This document shows positions 24,758-33,322 of a stretch of 64,000 nucleotides of DNA, piece after piece. Numbering within the stretch: position 1 is the stretch's first letter; each line of letters starts with the position of its first letter. The position numbers and the translations under genes are program-made. The stretch comes from CAVTBT01 sp963733065 (lineage in GTDB: Bacteria; Actinomycetota; Thermoleophilia; Gaiellales; Gaiellaceae), in assembly GCA_963733065.1 (NCBI GenBank), contig CAVTBT010000005.1:434001-498000 (forward strand). The letters run 5' to 3'. The notes beneath the pieces are model-generated. The model worked only from the letters and a program-made list of their open reading frames with translations. It searched no databases and was not told where the DNA came from.

Positions 24758-26932
24758 CTACTTTGCGGCCGGCCGTAGAGCCGGGGGATGCTCACCGAGC
24801 GGCGAGGGCTTCACGCGGAACACTCGCGCGACACCGGACGGCAGCCACCAGTTCCACCGCCCGAACAGCTTCATGGCGCTCGGGACGAGCAGGGCGCGAA
24901 CGATGGTGACGTCGATGATGATCGCCGCCGCCAGCCCGAAGCCGAACTGCTGGAGCCCGACGACCGACCCCGCGACGAGCCCCATGAACGCCGCGAACAT
25001 GACGAGCCCCGCCGCGGTGACGAGCCTGCCGGTCGCGGCGAGCCCGTCCGCGACGGCGTCCTCGTTGCTCTTGCCCCGGTCCCACTCCTCGCGCATGCGA
25101 CTGACGAGAAACACCTCGTAGTCCATCGAGAGGCCGAAGAGCATCGCGAAGAGCATCACCGGGATCCAGCCCTCGATCTGGTCATAGGCGATCAGACCGG
25201 CCCAGTCGCCCCAGCCCCACTTGAAGACCGCGACGAGCAGGCCGTACGCGGCGCCGATCGACAGGAGGTTGAGCAGGATCGCCTTGAGCGGCAGGAGGAG
25301 CGAGCGGAATGCCCGCAGCAGCAGCACGTAGGTGGCGAGCAGCACGGCGATCACGAGCCACGGGAACGAGCGGTACGTCATCTCCAGGAAATCCTTGCCG
25401 CCCGGCGGGCCACCCCCGGCGTAGACCGCGCTCCCGGGCGGGAAGCCGGCCGCCGGCACAAGCTCGCTCCGCAGGCGTTCGACGAACTCGAGGCTCTCGG
25501 GCTTGCCGTAGTCCTCGACGCCGACGACCTCGATGTTGAGGTAACGGCCGCTGCGGTCGACGTGCTGAGCGGCCGCCGGCTCGAACCGCACGAGCGCGAC
25601 CTGCGGGTCGTCCTCCAGCGAGCCGGCGAGCCTCGCCACCGCCTGGCGCACCTCGGCGTCCGCCGCACCGGCGGCGGCACCCGTGTCGACGACGATGTTC
25701 GTCGGAGCCGTCGCTCCCGCGCCCACGGCGTCGGTGAGGACGTCGAGCCCCTGGACGGACGGCAGGTCGCGGGGGATGCCTTCGTTTGAGCCGGGCCCGA
25801 GCTCGAGTGAGAAGAGTGGGATCGTCAACGCGAGCAGGAACGCGGTCGAGCCCACCGCGAACAGCACGGGCCGCCGCATGATCGTGCGAGCGAGGCGGGG
25901 CCAGAAGCCGCGCTCGCGGCTCTCGCGGCGCTCCAGGACCCGCTTCGGCAGCAGCCGCACTCCGTCGAGGCGCGCGCCTGCGAGCGAGAGCATCGCCGGC
26001 AGCAGCGTCACCGCAGCCACGACCGAGACCGTCGGGATGAGGAGGCCGCCGATGCCGAAGCCGCGCATGAACGGCAGCGGCATGAAGAGCAGCAGCGCGA
26101 GCCCGATCGCCACGGCCGTGCCGCTGAAGACGACTGCGCGGCCGGCCGTGTTCATCGTGCGGACGATGGCGTCGTGCCGGGAGCCGTCCTTCGCCAGTTC
26201 TTCCCTGAAGCGGTAGACGACGAGCAGCGAGTAGTCGATGGCGATGCCGAGCCCGATGAGCGAGACCATGTTCGTCAGGTACGTGGTCAGCTCCATGAAA
26301 TTGGCCACGACCCAGACCAGCCCGAGCGTGGTCGGGATCGTGAAGAGCGCGAACGCGAACGGCAGCAGGAACGCAAGCGTCCCGAAGGTCAGGATCAGCA
26401 GGGCGAGCGCGATCGGGAGGGCGATGAAGAACTCACCCCGCTGGAGGTCTTCCTCGAAGACCGGGTCGAGGTCGTGCTCCGTGGCGGCCTGCCCGGTGAG
26501 GTAGACCTCGGCGCCGGCGATCGGGCCGATGGCGACGCGCATGTCGTCGGTGTGCGTCTTCGCGTCGGCAGGCTCGAGCTCGGAGACGATCGTCCCGACC
26601 ACCACGTCGCCGCTGACCGGCGCGACCCCGGCGACCCGGCTCGTCGGCAGCTCTGCGGACGCGCGCTCGGTGGCGGCCCGCACCTCCGGGACGAGGGCCT
26701 CGGCGCGGCCCGGGGAGCGGACGACGACGGTGAACGAGCCGGTCGACTTCTGGCCGAAGTGGTCCTCGAGGATCCGCTCGGCCTTCGCGGTGTCGCTGCC
26801 CGGGAGCGTGAAGCGGTTCGTGAGCAGGTCGGACAGTCCGGACGACGCCCACCCGGAGGCCAGTAGGACGACGAGCCACGCCGCGAAGACGGGCCAGCGA
26901 TGGCGAAGGACGAAACGGGTGAGCGGCTCCAT
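24758..26932 (-). CDS. MMPL/RND family transporter
   Basis: 724 aa. Layout is one N-terminal helix (FAAWLVVLLASGWASSGL), an extracellular loop, six helices with the GIAIDYSLLVVYRFREEL motif, a second loop, and six more helices with GLSMDYEVFLVSRMREEW. The two paired D-Y motifs in the fourth and tenth helices are the proton-relay positions of MmpL-type pumps, which export lipids or drugs. This is the short (YdfJ-like) form with no C-terminal domain. ATG start without a strong ribosome site. 37 bases separate it from the next gene. Confidence 0.9.
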   Translation of the reverse strand: MEPLTRFVLRHRWPVFAAWLVVLLASGWASSGLSDLLTNRFTLPGSDTAKAERILEDHFGQKSTGSFTVVVRSPGRAEALVPEVRAATERASAELPTSRVAGVAPVSGDVVVGTIVSELEPADAKTHTDDMRVAIGPIAGAEVYLTGQAATEHDLDPVFEEDLQRGEFFIALPIALALLILTFGTLAFLLPFAFALFTIPTTLGLVWVVANFMELTTYLTNMVSLIGLGIAIDYSLLVVYRFREELAKDGSRHDAIVRTMNTAGRAVVFSGTAVAIGLALLLFMPLPFMRGFGIGGLLIPTVSVVAAVTLLPAMLSLAGARLDGVRLLPKRVLERRESRERGFWPRLARTIMRRPVLFAVGSTAFLLALTIPLFSLELGPGSNEGIPRDLPSVQGLDVLTDAVGAGATAPTNIVVDTGAAAGAADAEVRQAVARLAGSLEDDPQVALVRFEPAAAQHVDRSGRYLNIEVVGVEDYGKPESLEFVERLRSELVPAAGFPPGSAVYAGGGPPGGKDFLEMTYRSFPWLVIAVLLATYVLLLRAFRSLLLPLKAILLNLLSIGAAYGLLVAVFKWGWGDWAGLIAYDQIEGWIPVMLFAMLFGLSMDYEVFLVSRMREEWDRGKSNEDAVADGLAATGRLVTAAGLVMFAAFMGLVAGSVVGLQQFGFGLAAAIIIDVTIVRALLVPSAMKLFGRWNWWLPSGVARVFRVKPSPLGEHPPALRPAAK

Positions 26933-27008
26933 CGACGAGGCCGGGCGGACGGTTCCGGCGATCGGACGCTAGCAACGGCCCCAGCCTCCGCCGCGCCGCG
27001 AGGAGGGG

Positions 27009-27155
27009 CTACGGCAGGCGGAGCCCGCGGGCCTCACGCTTGGCGGCTCGCCGGCGTCTTGCCGCGGGCGCACCGCGCACGGCGGACATCCAGATGTAGA
27101 CCAGGAAGGCGACGAACGCCGCGAAGAGCTTCAGGATGCGACCGACGGGCGCCAC
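27009..27155 (-). CDS. Small single-helix membrane protein
   Basis: 48 aa: one hydrophobic helix (ILKLFAAFVAFLVYIWMSAV) followed by an Arg/Lys-rich cytoplasmic tail. Not recognised. The GTG start at 27155 is chosen because TACACT lies 7 nt upstream (leaderless promoter) and the Hsp20 gene diverges on the other side. Positive-inside topology predicts an outside N-terminus. Divergent from the Hsp20-Lon operon; possible envelope-stress role is guesswork. Confidence 0.55.
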   Translation of the reverse strand: MAPVGRILKLFAAFVAFLVYIWMSAVRGAPAARRRRAAKREARGLRLP

Positions 27156-27162
27156 GACTGCG

Positions 27163-27184
27163 AGTGTACGCGGCGCGATACGCT
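27163..27184. promoter_or_regulatory. Divergent leaderless promoter pair (small membrane protein / Hsp20-Lon)
   Basis: Minus strand: TACACT (27163-27168) 7 nt before GTG 27155. Plus strand: TACGCT (27179-27184) 6 nt before GTG 27191. Neither gene has a Shine-Dalgarno. The two -10 elements are back to back within 22 bp, so the polymerases would compete. No HspR (HAIR) or CIRCE operator is visible. Confidence 0.5.
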
Positions 27185-27190
27185 CGGCAG

Positions 27191-27634
27191 GTGGCGCGAC
27201 GGCGCGATATCGACCGGTTGCAGGGCGAGATCGAAGAGCTGTTCGCGGACCTCTGGCAGGTGCCTCGCTACGGCGGCCTGCGACCGGGCTTCCGTCCACT
27301 CGTCGACTGCTACCAGACCGAGGATCCGCCGACGCTCACGGTCGTCGTCGAGCTCGCCGGAGCCGATCCCGCCGGGCTTCGCCTCGACGTCGGCGAGCGC
27401 GAGCTCGTCGTCACGGGCCAGCGCCCTCGTCCTCCGGAGCCGGGGCGCGTCTACCAGCAGATGGAGATCGAGTACGGCGCCTTCGAGCGGCGCATTCCGC
27501 TCGCGGCGCCGGTCGATGCCGACGCCGCCTCGGCGACGTACGAGGGCGGAATGCTCACGATCGTCCTGCCGCTCGCGCCGAGGCGCCCGGCGGCAGAGCG
27601 CGTGACGATCCAGATCAACCAGGTCCGGTCGTGA
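27191..27634 (+). CDS. Hsp20/alpha-crystallin small heat shock protein
   Basis: 147 aa. The alpha-crystallin domain covers residues 45-140: PLVDCYQTEDPPTLTVVVEL, LDVGERELVVTGQRP, FERRIPLAAPVDADAASATY and the C-terminal strand GGMLTIVLPLAP. It holds unfolding proteins in a refoldable state in the cytoplasm. GTG start at 27191; its stop overlaps the lon start by GTGA, so chaperone and protease are made together, which fits protein quality control. A leaderless promoter is proposed just upstream. Confidence 0.88.
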   Translation: MARRRDIDRLQGEIEELFADLWQVPRYGGLRPGFRPLVDCYQTEDPPTLTVVVELAGADPAGLRLDVGERELVVTGQRPRPPEPGRVYQQMEIEYGAFERRIPLAAPVDADAASATYEGGMLTIVLPLAPRRPAAERVTIQINQVRS

Positions 27635-30009
27635 GCGACGCCGACGAGACGCCGACCCTTCCGCTCCTGCCGCTGAAGGAGACCGTCGTCTTCCCGGAGG
27701 CAGTGACGCCGCTGGCGATCGGCCAGGACCGCTCCGTGAAGCTGATCGACGACGTCGTCGCCGGCGAACGCACGCTCGCGCTCGTCACCGTGCGGAACGC
27801 CGACGCCGACACTCCGGGGTTCGACGACCTCCACGACATCGGCACGGCGGCCGTCGTCCACAAGATGATCAAGGTGCCCGACGGGACGCTCCGCATCCTC
27901 GTGCAGGGCACCGAGCGCATCCGGCTCGAGGAGCGGGTGCAGGACGAGCCGTACCTCGTCGCGCGCTTCTCTCCCGTGCCGGACGTCGTCGAGGAGTCGC
28001 CCGAGCTGGAGGCGCTGACCCGCGAGGTGCAGGGGCTGTTCGGCCGTATCGTCGGCATGGCCGCGTACCTGCCCGAGGAGCTGCAAGTCGCCGCAGCGAA
28101 CGTCGACGATCCGAGCGCCCTCTGCCACCTCGTGGCCTCCACGCTGCGGCTCAAGACCGAGGAGCGGCAGTCGCTGCTGGAGACCGTCGACGTCTCGGAC
28201 CGGCTGCGCGCGATGCTCGTGATCCTGAACCGTGAGCTGGAGGTCTCGGAGCTCGGGTCCCGCATCCAGTCGCAGGTCGCCTCGGAGATGGACAAGGGAC
28301 AGCGCGAGTACCTCCTGCGCCAGCAGCTGAAGGCGATCCGGGAGGAGCTCGGCGAGGGCGACGACGAGGCAGCCGAGGCCGCTGAGCTCCGCCGTCTCGT
28401 GGACGAGAAGGAGCTGCCGGACGACGTGCGGACAGCCGTCGACCGCGAGCTCGCCCGTCTCGAGCGACTGCCGCCGGCCGCGGCCGAGCACGGCGTCATC
28501 CGGGCGTACATCGACTGGATCCTGTCGCTGCCATGGACGGAGTCCACCGTGGACGATCTCGACCTCCGCCGCGCCCGCCGGATCCTCGACGAGGACCACT
28601 TCGACCTCGACAAGGTGAAGGAGCGCATCGTCGAGTACCTCGCGGTCTCGAAGCTCAAGGACGATCTCGCCGGCCCGATCCTGTGCTTCGTCGGGCCGCC
28701 GGGCGTCGGCAAGACGTCGCTCGGACAGTCGATCGCACGCGCCGTGGGCAGGCGGTTCCAGCGCATGTCCGTCGGCGGCGTCCGGGACGAGGCGGAGATC
28801 CGCGGCCATCGCCGCACATACATCGGCGCCATGCCCGGCACGATCCTCCGGGCGCTCCGCGACGCGGGTTCCCGCAACCCGGTGCTGCTCATCGACGAGA
28901 TCGACAAGATGGGCGCCGACTTCCGCGGCGACCCGGCGAGCGCGATGCTCGAGGTGCTCGACCCCGAGCAGAACTCGACGTTCCGCGACCACTACCTCGA
29001 CCTGCCGTTCGACCTCTCGAAGGTGCTGTTCATCTGCACTGCGAACCAGCTCGAGACGATTCCCGGGCCGCTGCTCGACCGGATGGACGTGATCCAGCTC
29101 TCCGGCTACACGGAGGAGGAGAAGGTCGGCATCGCGCGCAAGTACCTCGTGCCGAAGCAGCTCGCGGCGCATGGGCTCCAGGCGGGCCAGGCGATCTTCC
29201 CGGAGCGGACGATCCGGCTCGTCATCTCCGAGTACACGCGGGAGGCCGGCCTCCGCAGCCTCGAGCGGCAGCTCGCGGCTCTGTGTCGCAAGGCGGCGAC
29301 GCAGGTGGCGAAGGGGAAGGCGAAGCGGATCCGCGTCGACGAGCGGCGAGTCCGCGAATGGCTCGGGGTCCGGCGCTTCGCGGTCGACGCGCGGCGCCGC
29401 ACGGCCGATCCCGGCGTCGCGACGGGGCTTGCGTACACCGCGCTCGGCGGAGACGTGCTCTTCATCGAGGCGGCCGCGTACCCGGGCGAGGGCCGTCTCA
29501 CGATCACCGGCCAGCTCGGCGAGGTGATGCAGGAGTCGGCGCGCGCCGCGCTCTCCTGGGTGCGTTCGCATGCCGACGAGGTGCACGTCGATCCGTCGTG
29601 GTTCTCCGAGCACGACGTGCACGTGCACGTCCCGGCTGGCGCCGTCCCGAAGGACGGTCCGTCGGCGGGCATCACGATCGCGACAGCGATCGCGTCGCTC
29701 GTGCTCGACCGCGCGGTGTCGGAGGAGGTCGGGATGACCGGCGAGATCACGCTGACCGGCCAGGTGCTGCCGATCGGCGGCGTCCGCGAGAAGTCGCTCG
29801 CCGCGCAACGGGCCGGGCTCCGACGCGTGATCCTGCCGCGCGAGAACGAGCCCGACCTGGAGGAGCTCCCGGCCGAGACCCGCGCGGCGCTCGAGTTCGT
29901 GCCGGTCGACAGCATCGAGGAGGTGCTGGCCGCCGCCTTCGACGGCCCGGTCGCCTCGAGGCGGCGGCCGCGCGCCGCCCCGGTTCGCCAGGCGGCCTCG
30001 AGCCGCTGA
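27631..30009 (+). CDS. lon: ATP-dependent protease Lon
   Basis: 792 aa cytoplasmic AAA+ serine protease. The N-terminal LON substrate domain starts at LPLLPLKETVVFPEAVTPL. Walker A GPPGVGKTS is at residues 355-363, Walker B VLLIDEIDKMG follows near 430, and the proteolytic Ser678 (PKDGPSAGIT) and Lys721 (GGVREKSLAA) form the catalytic dyad. Length is normal for LonA. GTG start overlaps the Hsp20 stop. It degrades misfolded and regulatory proteins. Confidence 0.95.
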   Translation: MSDADETPTLPLLPLKETVVFPEAVTPLAIGQDRSVKLIDDVVAGERTLALVTVRNADADTPGFDDLHDIGTAAVVHKMIKVPDGTLRILVQGTERIRLEERVQDEPYLVARFSPVPDVVEESPELEALTREVQGLFGRIVGMAAYLPEELQVAAANVDDPSALCHLVASTLRLKTEERQSLLETVDVSDRLRAMLVILNRELEVSELGSRIQSQVASEMDKGQREYLLRQQLKAIREELGEGDDEAAEAAELRRLVDEKELPDDVRTAVDRELARLERLPPAAAEHGVIRAYIDWILSLPWTESTVDDLDLRRARRILDEDHFDLDKVKERIVEYLAVSKLKDDLAGPILCFVGPPGVGKTSLGQSIARAVGRRFQRMSVGGVRDEAEIRGHRRTYIGAMPGTILRALRDAGSRNPVLLIDEIDKMGADFRGDPASAMLEVLDPEQNSTFRDHYLDLPFDLSKVLFICTANQLETIPGPLLDRMDVIQLSGYTEEEKVGIARKYLVPKQLAAHGLQAGQAIFPERTIRLVISEYTREAGLRSLERQLAALCRKAATQVAKGKAKRIRVDERRVREWLGVRRFAVDARRRTADPGVATGLAYTALGGDVLFIEAAAYPGEGRLTITGQLGEVMQESARAALSWVRSHADEVHVDPSWFSEHDVHVHVPAGAVPKDGPSAGITIATAIASLVLDRAVSEEVGMTGEITLTGQVLPIGGVREKSLAAQRAGLRRVILPRENEPDLEELPAETRAALEFVPVDSIEEVLAAAFDGPVASRRRPRAAPVRQAASSR

Positions 30010-30097
30010 CCGCCAGACGTCGTCGGCTCCCGCTGTTTGTGACTCCGCCGGCGCGGTACAACTCCCACATCGCCTACGACGAAAGGACGACCGAGGG

Positions 30098-30586
30098 ATG
30101 GCCAAGACGAAGGACGGACTCATGACGCGGGCCGACGAAGTGCGGCCGTACGTCGAGCGCGCGCTCCAGGACGAGGAGGTGCGCGAGAACCTCAAGGAGG
30201 CCTTCGCCGCCGCCCGCCAGGTCTATGGTGAGCTGCTCGGCAACCGCGGAGCGACGGGCGTCGCCCAGCGCGTTGCAACGGACAAGGACATCCAGGACAA
30301 CCTGCGCCGCGCGGTCGAGGAGCTGCGATCGGCTTCGGACCGGGTGCAGGGCAAGGAAGACCACTCGACGCGCAACCGCATGCTGCTGCTGGCAGGCATC
30401 ACCGCCGGCATCCTGTTCAACCCGAAGACGGGGCCACAGACTCGGAAGTGGTTGATGGACAAGGTCTCCGGCGCCGACGACATCTACGACTACACGCCCA
30501 CCACGCCGAGCACCCCGGCGCCGCCGACGGCGACAACGAACAGCGACAGCACGGCCGATAAGGCGTCGAGCTCTACGTCGAGCTAG
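30098..30586 (+). CDS. YtxH-like stress/membrane-associated protein
   Basis: 162 aa. A long amphipathic helical region (ADEVRPYVERALQDEEVREN) leads to one short hydrophobic segment (MLLLAGITAGILFNP) and a Thr/Pro/Ser-rich tail. Composition and layout resemble YtxH/DUF-type actinobacterial proteins induced by stress; no enzymatic motif. A candidate -10 (TACAAC, 30057-30062) lies 35 bases before the ATG. Transcribed after lon but probably from its own promoter. Confidence 0.6.
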   Translation: MAKTKDGLMTRADEVRPYVERALQDEEVRENLKEAFAAARQVYGELLGNRGATGVAQRVATDKDIQDNLRRAVEELRSASDRVQGKEDHSTRNRMLLLAGITAGILFNPKTGPQTRKWLMDKVSGADDIYDYTPTTPSTPAPPTATTNSDSTADKASSSTSS

Positions 30587-30593
30587 GCCGGCG

Positions 30594-30615
30594 CGGCTAG
30601 CGTAGCCGCTAGCCG
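30594..30615. terminator. Hairpin between convergent genes
   Basis: Arms CGGCTAGCG (30594-30602) and CGCTAGCCG (30607-30615) with a TAGC loop, perfect 9 bp. Lies at the ends of the YtxH-like gene (stop 30586) and the M23 peptidase gene (stop 30609-30611, inside the right arm), so it probably serves both. Confidence 0.65.
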
Positions 30616-32090
30616 GCGGCCACGAGCGTCCCCGCGCCCGCCGACGCGGGGGCGGTGAGCGCGCGCTCGAGCGACCTGGGATCGAGGCCGCTCGCGCTCG
30701 AGATGTCGGTCGACTGCAGCAGGATCGCGCCGGGACGAGGCGCGTTCGAGCGCACCGGCAGGAGCGGCACCCAGCCTTCCCCGATCGCGAACGAGACGTC
30801 CTCGAGCCGCTGCCACGCCGTGAGGTAGCGGTAGGCCTCGATCGCGCCGTCGTAGCCGAACTGGAGCAGCGACACCGGGTGGATCTCGAAGTGGAGGTGC
30901 ACGGGCGTGGTGATCGCCTCGCCCGTGTTGCCCATGAACGCGATCACCTGGCCGGCCTTCACCTCGCGGCCGTTGATCGCAAGCGACGAGTACGCGGAGA
31001 GGTGCGCGTAGTAGTACTGGTTGCCGTTCCGGTCGCGAAGCCACAGCCGGTAGCCGCCGACGTCGTTCCACCCGACCGAGAAGATCGTCCCGTCCGTGAC
31101 CGCGAGGATGGGCTGGCCGAGCTGCCCGAAGATGTCCTCGCCGTGGTGCCAGCCGGTGCTCGCTCGAGCGGCGCCGAAGCTGTTGCCGAATCCGACGGGC
31201 CCGTACACCGGGAAGACGTAACGGCCCGGCGTGAGCTCCGCGTCGACCCCGGGCGGCGGCCGGAAGATTGCCGGGCCGGGCGGGCCGGTGTCGTCGTCCT
31301 CCTGCTCGGACGGCTCGGGCGGCGCCGTACGGTCGCCCCGCAGCGCCCGCGCTCCGGCGCGCGCCGCCTCGGCGGCCGTCCTGGCCGGCGGGTTCGCCTG
31401 CGGCCGTGACGGCGTGGTCGCCGGGGGCGGCTCCTCCTTCGGCAGCACGGCGTCGGCCGAGGCCTCCGCGACGCCGACGACGATCTCGCTCCCCGCGGGG
31501 AGGCCGCCGTGGGCCGCGGTCAGGGTGACTCGGAGACCCGTCATCGAGGCTCGCCCGGTCACCGTCTCGTCGTCCGCGGACCGCTCGGCGGCACCCGAGA
31601 GGACGACCGCCGTACCCCAGTCGGCGAGTGCCGCGCTCGCCCCAGGGGCGGCCAGCGGCTGTCCGAGCGCAACGACGTTCTGGACGTTCGAACCGTCCGT
31701 CGAGGCCGTCGCCGCCCGCACGCCGGCGCGGGCACTCGCTCGGACGGAGAGGCCGTCGGCAGTGATCTCGCCGTTGAAGATGCTGACGGAGACGATGTCC
31801 CCGCCGCTCTGCGTGCCCGGCTCGTTCCCGGCGCGAACGACCAGCGACGTGCTCGCGGAGCCGATCCGGACGACCGACCCATCGGCCGGGTACGCGAACG
31901 CCCCGGAGCTGCCGGTCGCGCTGGCCGTCCCGCCGATCGCCGCCACCGAGGCGCCTGGCTGGCCGGGCACCACCACCTGCACGGCGAGCGCGCTGCCCGA
32001 TGCGGGTGGCGGCACGGCAGGGATGCCCGGGCCTGCCGACGCGGCGAGCAGGAGCATGAGACCGAGGAGCGCGAGGAGCGGGCGGGTCAC
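30609..32090 (-). CDS. Secreted M23 family metallopeptidase
   Basis: 493 aa. Signal peptide LLALLGLMLLLAASAGPGIP, then about 250 residues of Ala/Gly/Ser-rich beta domain of unknown role and a Pro-rich linker. The C-terminal M23 endopeptidase domain has zinc ligands in STGWHHGEDIFGQLG (His and Asp) and VHLHFEIHP (HxH). It cleaves peptidoglycan cross-bridges, or acts as an inactive partner if ligands were lost, but all look present. GTG start with AAGGAA upstream, and TAGGCT at 32110-32115 as possible -10. Confidence 0.87.
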   Translation of the reverse strand: MTRPLLALLGLMLLLAASAGPGIPAVPPPASGSALAVQVVVPGQPGASVAAIGGTASATGSSGAFAYPADGSVVRIGSASTSLVVRAGNEPGTQSGGDIVSVSIFNGEITADGLSVRASARAGVRAATASTDGSNVQNVVALGQPLAAPGASAALADWGTAVVLSGAAERSADDETVTGRASMTGLRVTLTAAHGGLPAGSEIVVGVAEASADAVLPKEEPPPATTPSRPQANPPARTAAEAARAGARALRGDRTAPPEPSEQEDDDTGPPGPAIFRPPPGVDAELTPGRYVFPVYGPVGFGNSFGAARASTGWHHGEDIFGQLGQPILAVTDGTIFSVGWNDVGGYRLWLRDRNGNQYYYAHLSAYSSLAINGREVKAGQVIAFMGNTGEAITTPVHLHFEIHPVSLLQFGYDGAIEAYRYLTAWQRLEDVSFAIGEGWVPLLPVRSNAPRPGAILLQSTDISSASGLDPRSLERALTAPASAGAGTLVAAG

Positions 32091-32157
32091 GGGGCGTTCC
32101 TTCGGCGGCAGCCTAGCGATGCCTGTCGCCGGACGTCGCCTGCCCTCCTGCGTCTAC

Positions 32158-32187
32158 TTGAGAATGAGAATCATTCTCAGCTAAGGT
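32158..32187 (+). promoter_or_regulatory. Fur-type operator inside the promoter of the Fur-family/ZIP operon
   Basis: Promoter TTGAGA (32158-32163), 18-nt spacer, TAAGGT (32182-32187), then 7 nt to the GTG at 32195. The 19-bp GAGAATGAGAATCATTCTC (32160-32178) fits the Fur box arrangement (GATAATGATAATCATTATC) with three T-to-G or A-to-C changes, and its 9-bp arms (32159-32167, 32171-32179) are perfect. It fills the spacer, so a bound repressor would block RNA polymerase: autoregulation is expected. Confidence 0.85.
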
Positions 32188-32194
32188 CGGTCAC

Positions 32195-32587
32195 GTGGAC
32201 TCCCCGCTTCCCCCCGGCACGCGGGTCACCGCACAGCGCCGGGTGCTGCTCGAGCTGGTCGACGACTGGCGCGGCGGGTTCACCGTCGCGGAGCTGCACG
32301 CGCGGGCGCGGCAGCGGGATCCGCGAATCGGGCTCGCGACTGCCTACCGCACCCTCGAGCTGCTCCGGTCCACCGGCTCCGTGCAGGTCGTCACGGTCGA
32401 CGGCCGCCCGACCTACGTCCGCTGCCACGAGGGCCACCACCACCATCTCGTCTGCACCTCGTGCGGGTCGGTCGAGGACACGGAGCTCTGCGCCGCGCCG
32501 CCCGCGGAGGAGATCGCGCAGCGCCACGGCTTCGCAGCGGCCGCACACGAGCTCGACATCTACGGCACGTGCCGGAGGTGCGCGTGA
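32195..32587 (+). CDS. Fur family metalloregulator (likely Zur)
   Basis: 130 aa. A winged helix (AQRRVLLELVDDW, GLATAYRTLELLRSTGSVQV) is followed by a dimerisation/metal domain with YVRCHEGHHHHLVCTSCGSV and the structural zinc pair CTSC and CRRC. Leaderless GTG start with a Fur-type operator in its own promoter. The coupled downstream gene is a ZIP metal importer, so repression by zinc (Zur) is the best guess; iron sensing (Fur) is the alternative. His-rich HHHH segment is a plausible regulatory metal site. Confidence 0.9.
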   Translation: MDSPLPPGTRVTAQRRVLLELVDDWRGGFTVAELHARARQRDPRIGLATAYRTLELLRSTGSVQVVTVDGRPTYVRCHEGHHHHLVCTSCGSVEDTELCAAPPAEEIAQRHGFAAAAHELDIYGTCRRCA

Positions 32588-33300
32588 GCGTCGCGGTCCC
32601 GCTGGCGGGCCTGACCGTCCTCTCGACGCTGCTCGGCGGCTTCGTGGGACTGCGGCTCGCGCGCGACCTCGGCACGGCGATTGCGCTGACGGGCGGCATC
32701 GTCGTGGCCGTCGCGCTCTTCGACCTGCTACCGGAGGCGGTCGAGGCGACGGACGACCCGCAGCTCGTCGGCCTCCTCGCCGGCGTCGGCTTCGCAGGCT
32801 TCTTCCTCGCCGAGCGTCTGCTCGTGCTGCATCACCGCGACGACGAGCACCAGGCGCACGCCCATGCCCGCGTGGGTGCTCTCGGCGCGGCCGGGCTCGC
32901 GGCGCACAGCTTCGTGGACGGGCTCGGCATCGCGCTCGCCTTCGACATCTCGACGTCGACCGGTGTCCTGGTCTTCGTCGCCGTCATCTCCCACGACTTC
33001 GCCGACGGCCTGAACACGGTCGGCTTCGTGCTCCGCCAGTCCGGCGACCGGCGGGCGGCCGTGCGGTGGCTCGCGATCGACGCGGCGGCACCCCTTGTCG
33101 GCGCGATCGTCGGCGTGTCGCTCTCGGTCTCCGACGAGACGCTCGGCGCCCTGCTCGCGGTCTACGTCGGCTTCTTCCTCTTCATGGGCGGCACCGATCT
33201 GCTGCCGCATGCGCACGAGCATCCCTCGTGGCGGCGCGTCGGGCTCACGCTCACCGGCTTCGCAGCGGTGCTGCTCATCAGCCTCGTCGCCGGGCACTGA
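32584..33300 (+). CDS. ZIP family metal transporter
   Basis: 238 aa, about eight helices. The metal-binding helices are recognised by HSFVDGLGIALAF and HDFADGLNTVGF (the H-x-x-x-D-G and HexxDG/HEPxxG positions of ZIP proteins). A His-rich cytoplasmic loop (HHRDDEHQAHAHARV) precedes them. Imports Zn(II) or another divalent metal into the cytoplasm. GTG start overlaps the regulator stop by GTGA, so it is controlled by the Fur-type operator upstream. Confidence 0.88.
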   Translation: MSVAVPLAGLTVLSTLLGGFVGLRLARDLGTAIALTGGIVVAVALFDLLPEAVEATDDPQLVGLLAGVGFAGFFLAERLLVLHHRDDEHQAHAHARVGALGAAGLAAHSFVDGLGIALAFDISTSTGVLVFVAVISHDFADGLNTVGFVLRQSGDRRAAVRWLAIDAAAPLVGAIVGVSLSVSDETLGALLAVYVGFFLFMGGTDLLPHAHEHPSWRRVGLTLTGFAAVLLISLVAGH

Positions 33301-33322
33301 GCCCGCGGCGCCGCGCCGGGCT
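33300..33322. terminator. Hairpin at the ends of two convergent genes
   Basis: Arms AGCCCG (33300-33305) and CGGGCT (33317-33322) enclose the self-complementary GCGGCGCCGC. It overlaps the stop codons of the ZIP gene (33298-33300) and of the minus-strand hypothetical gene (33321-33323). Confidence 0.5.

Noticed and set aside
24720..24795. Earlier start (24795) for the glycosidase-like gene
   Set aside because: It would overlap the MMPL gene and place 25 residues before an obvious signal peptide.
27451..30195. 914-codon minus-strand frame opposite lon
   Set aside because: Shadow of the lon coding sequence; lon motifs are complete on the plus strand.
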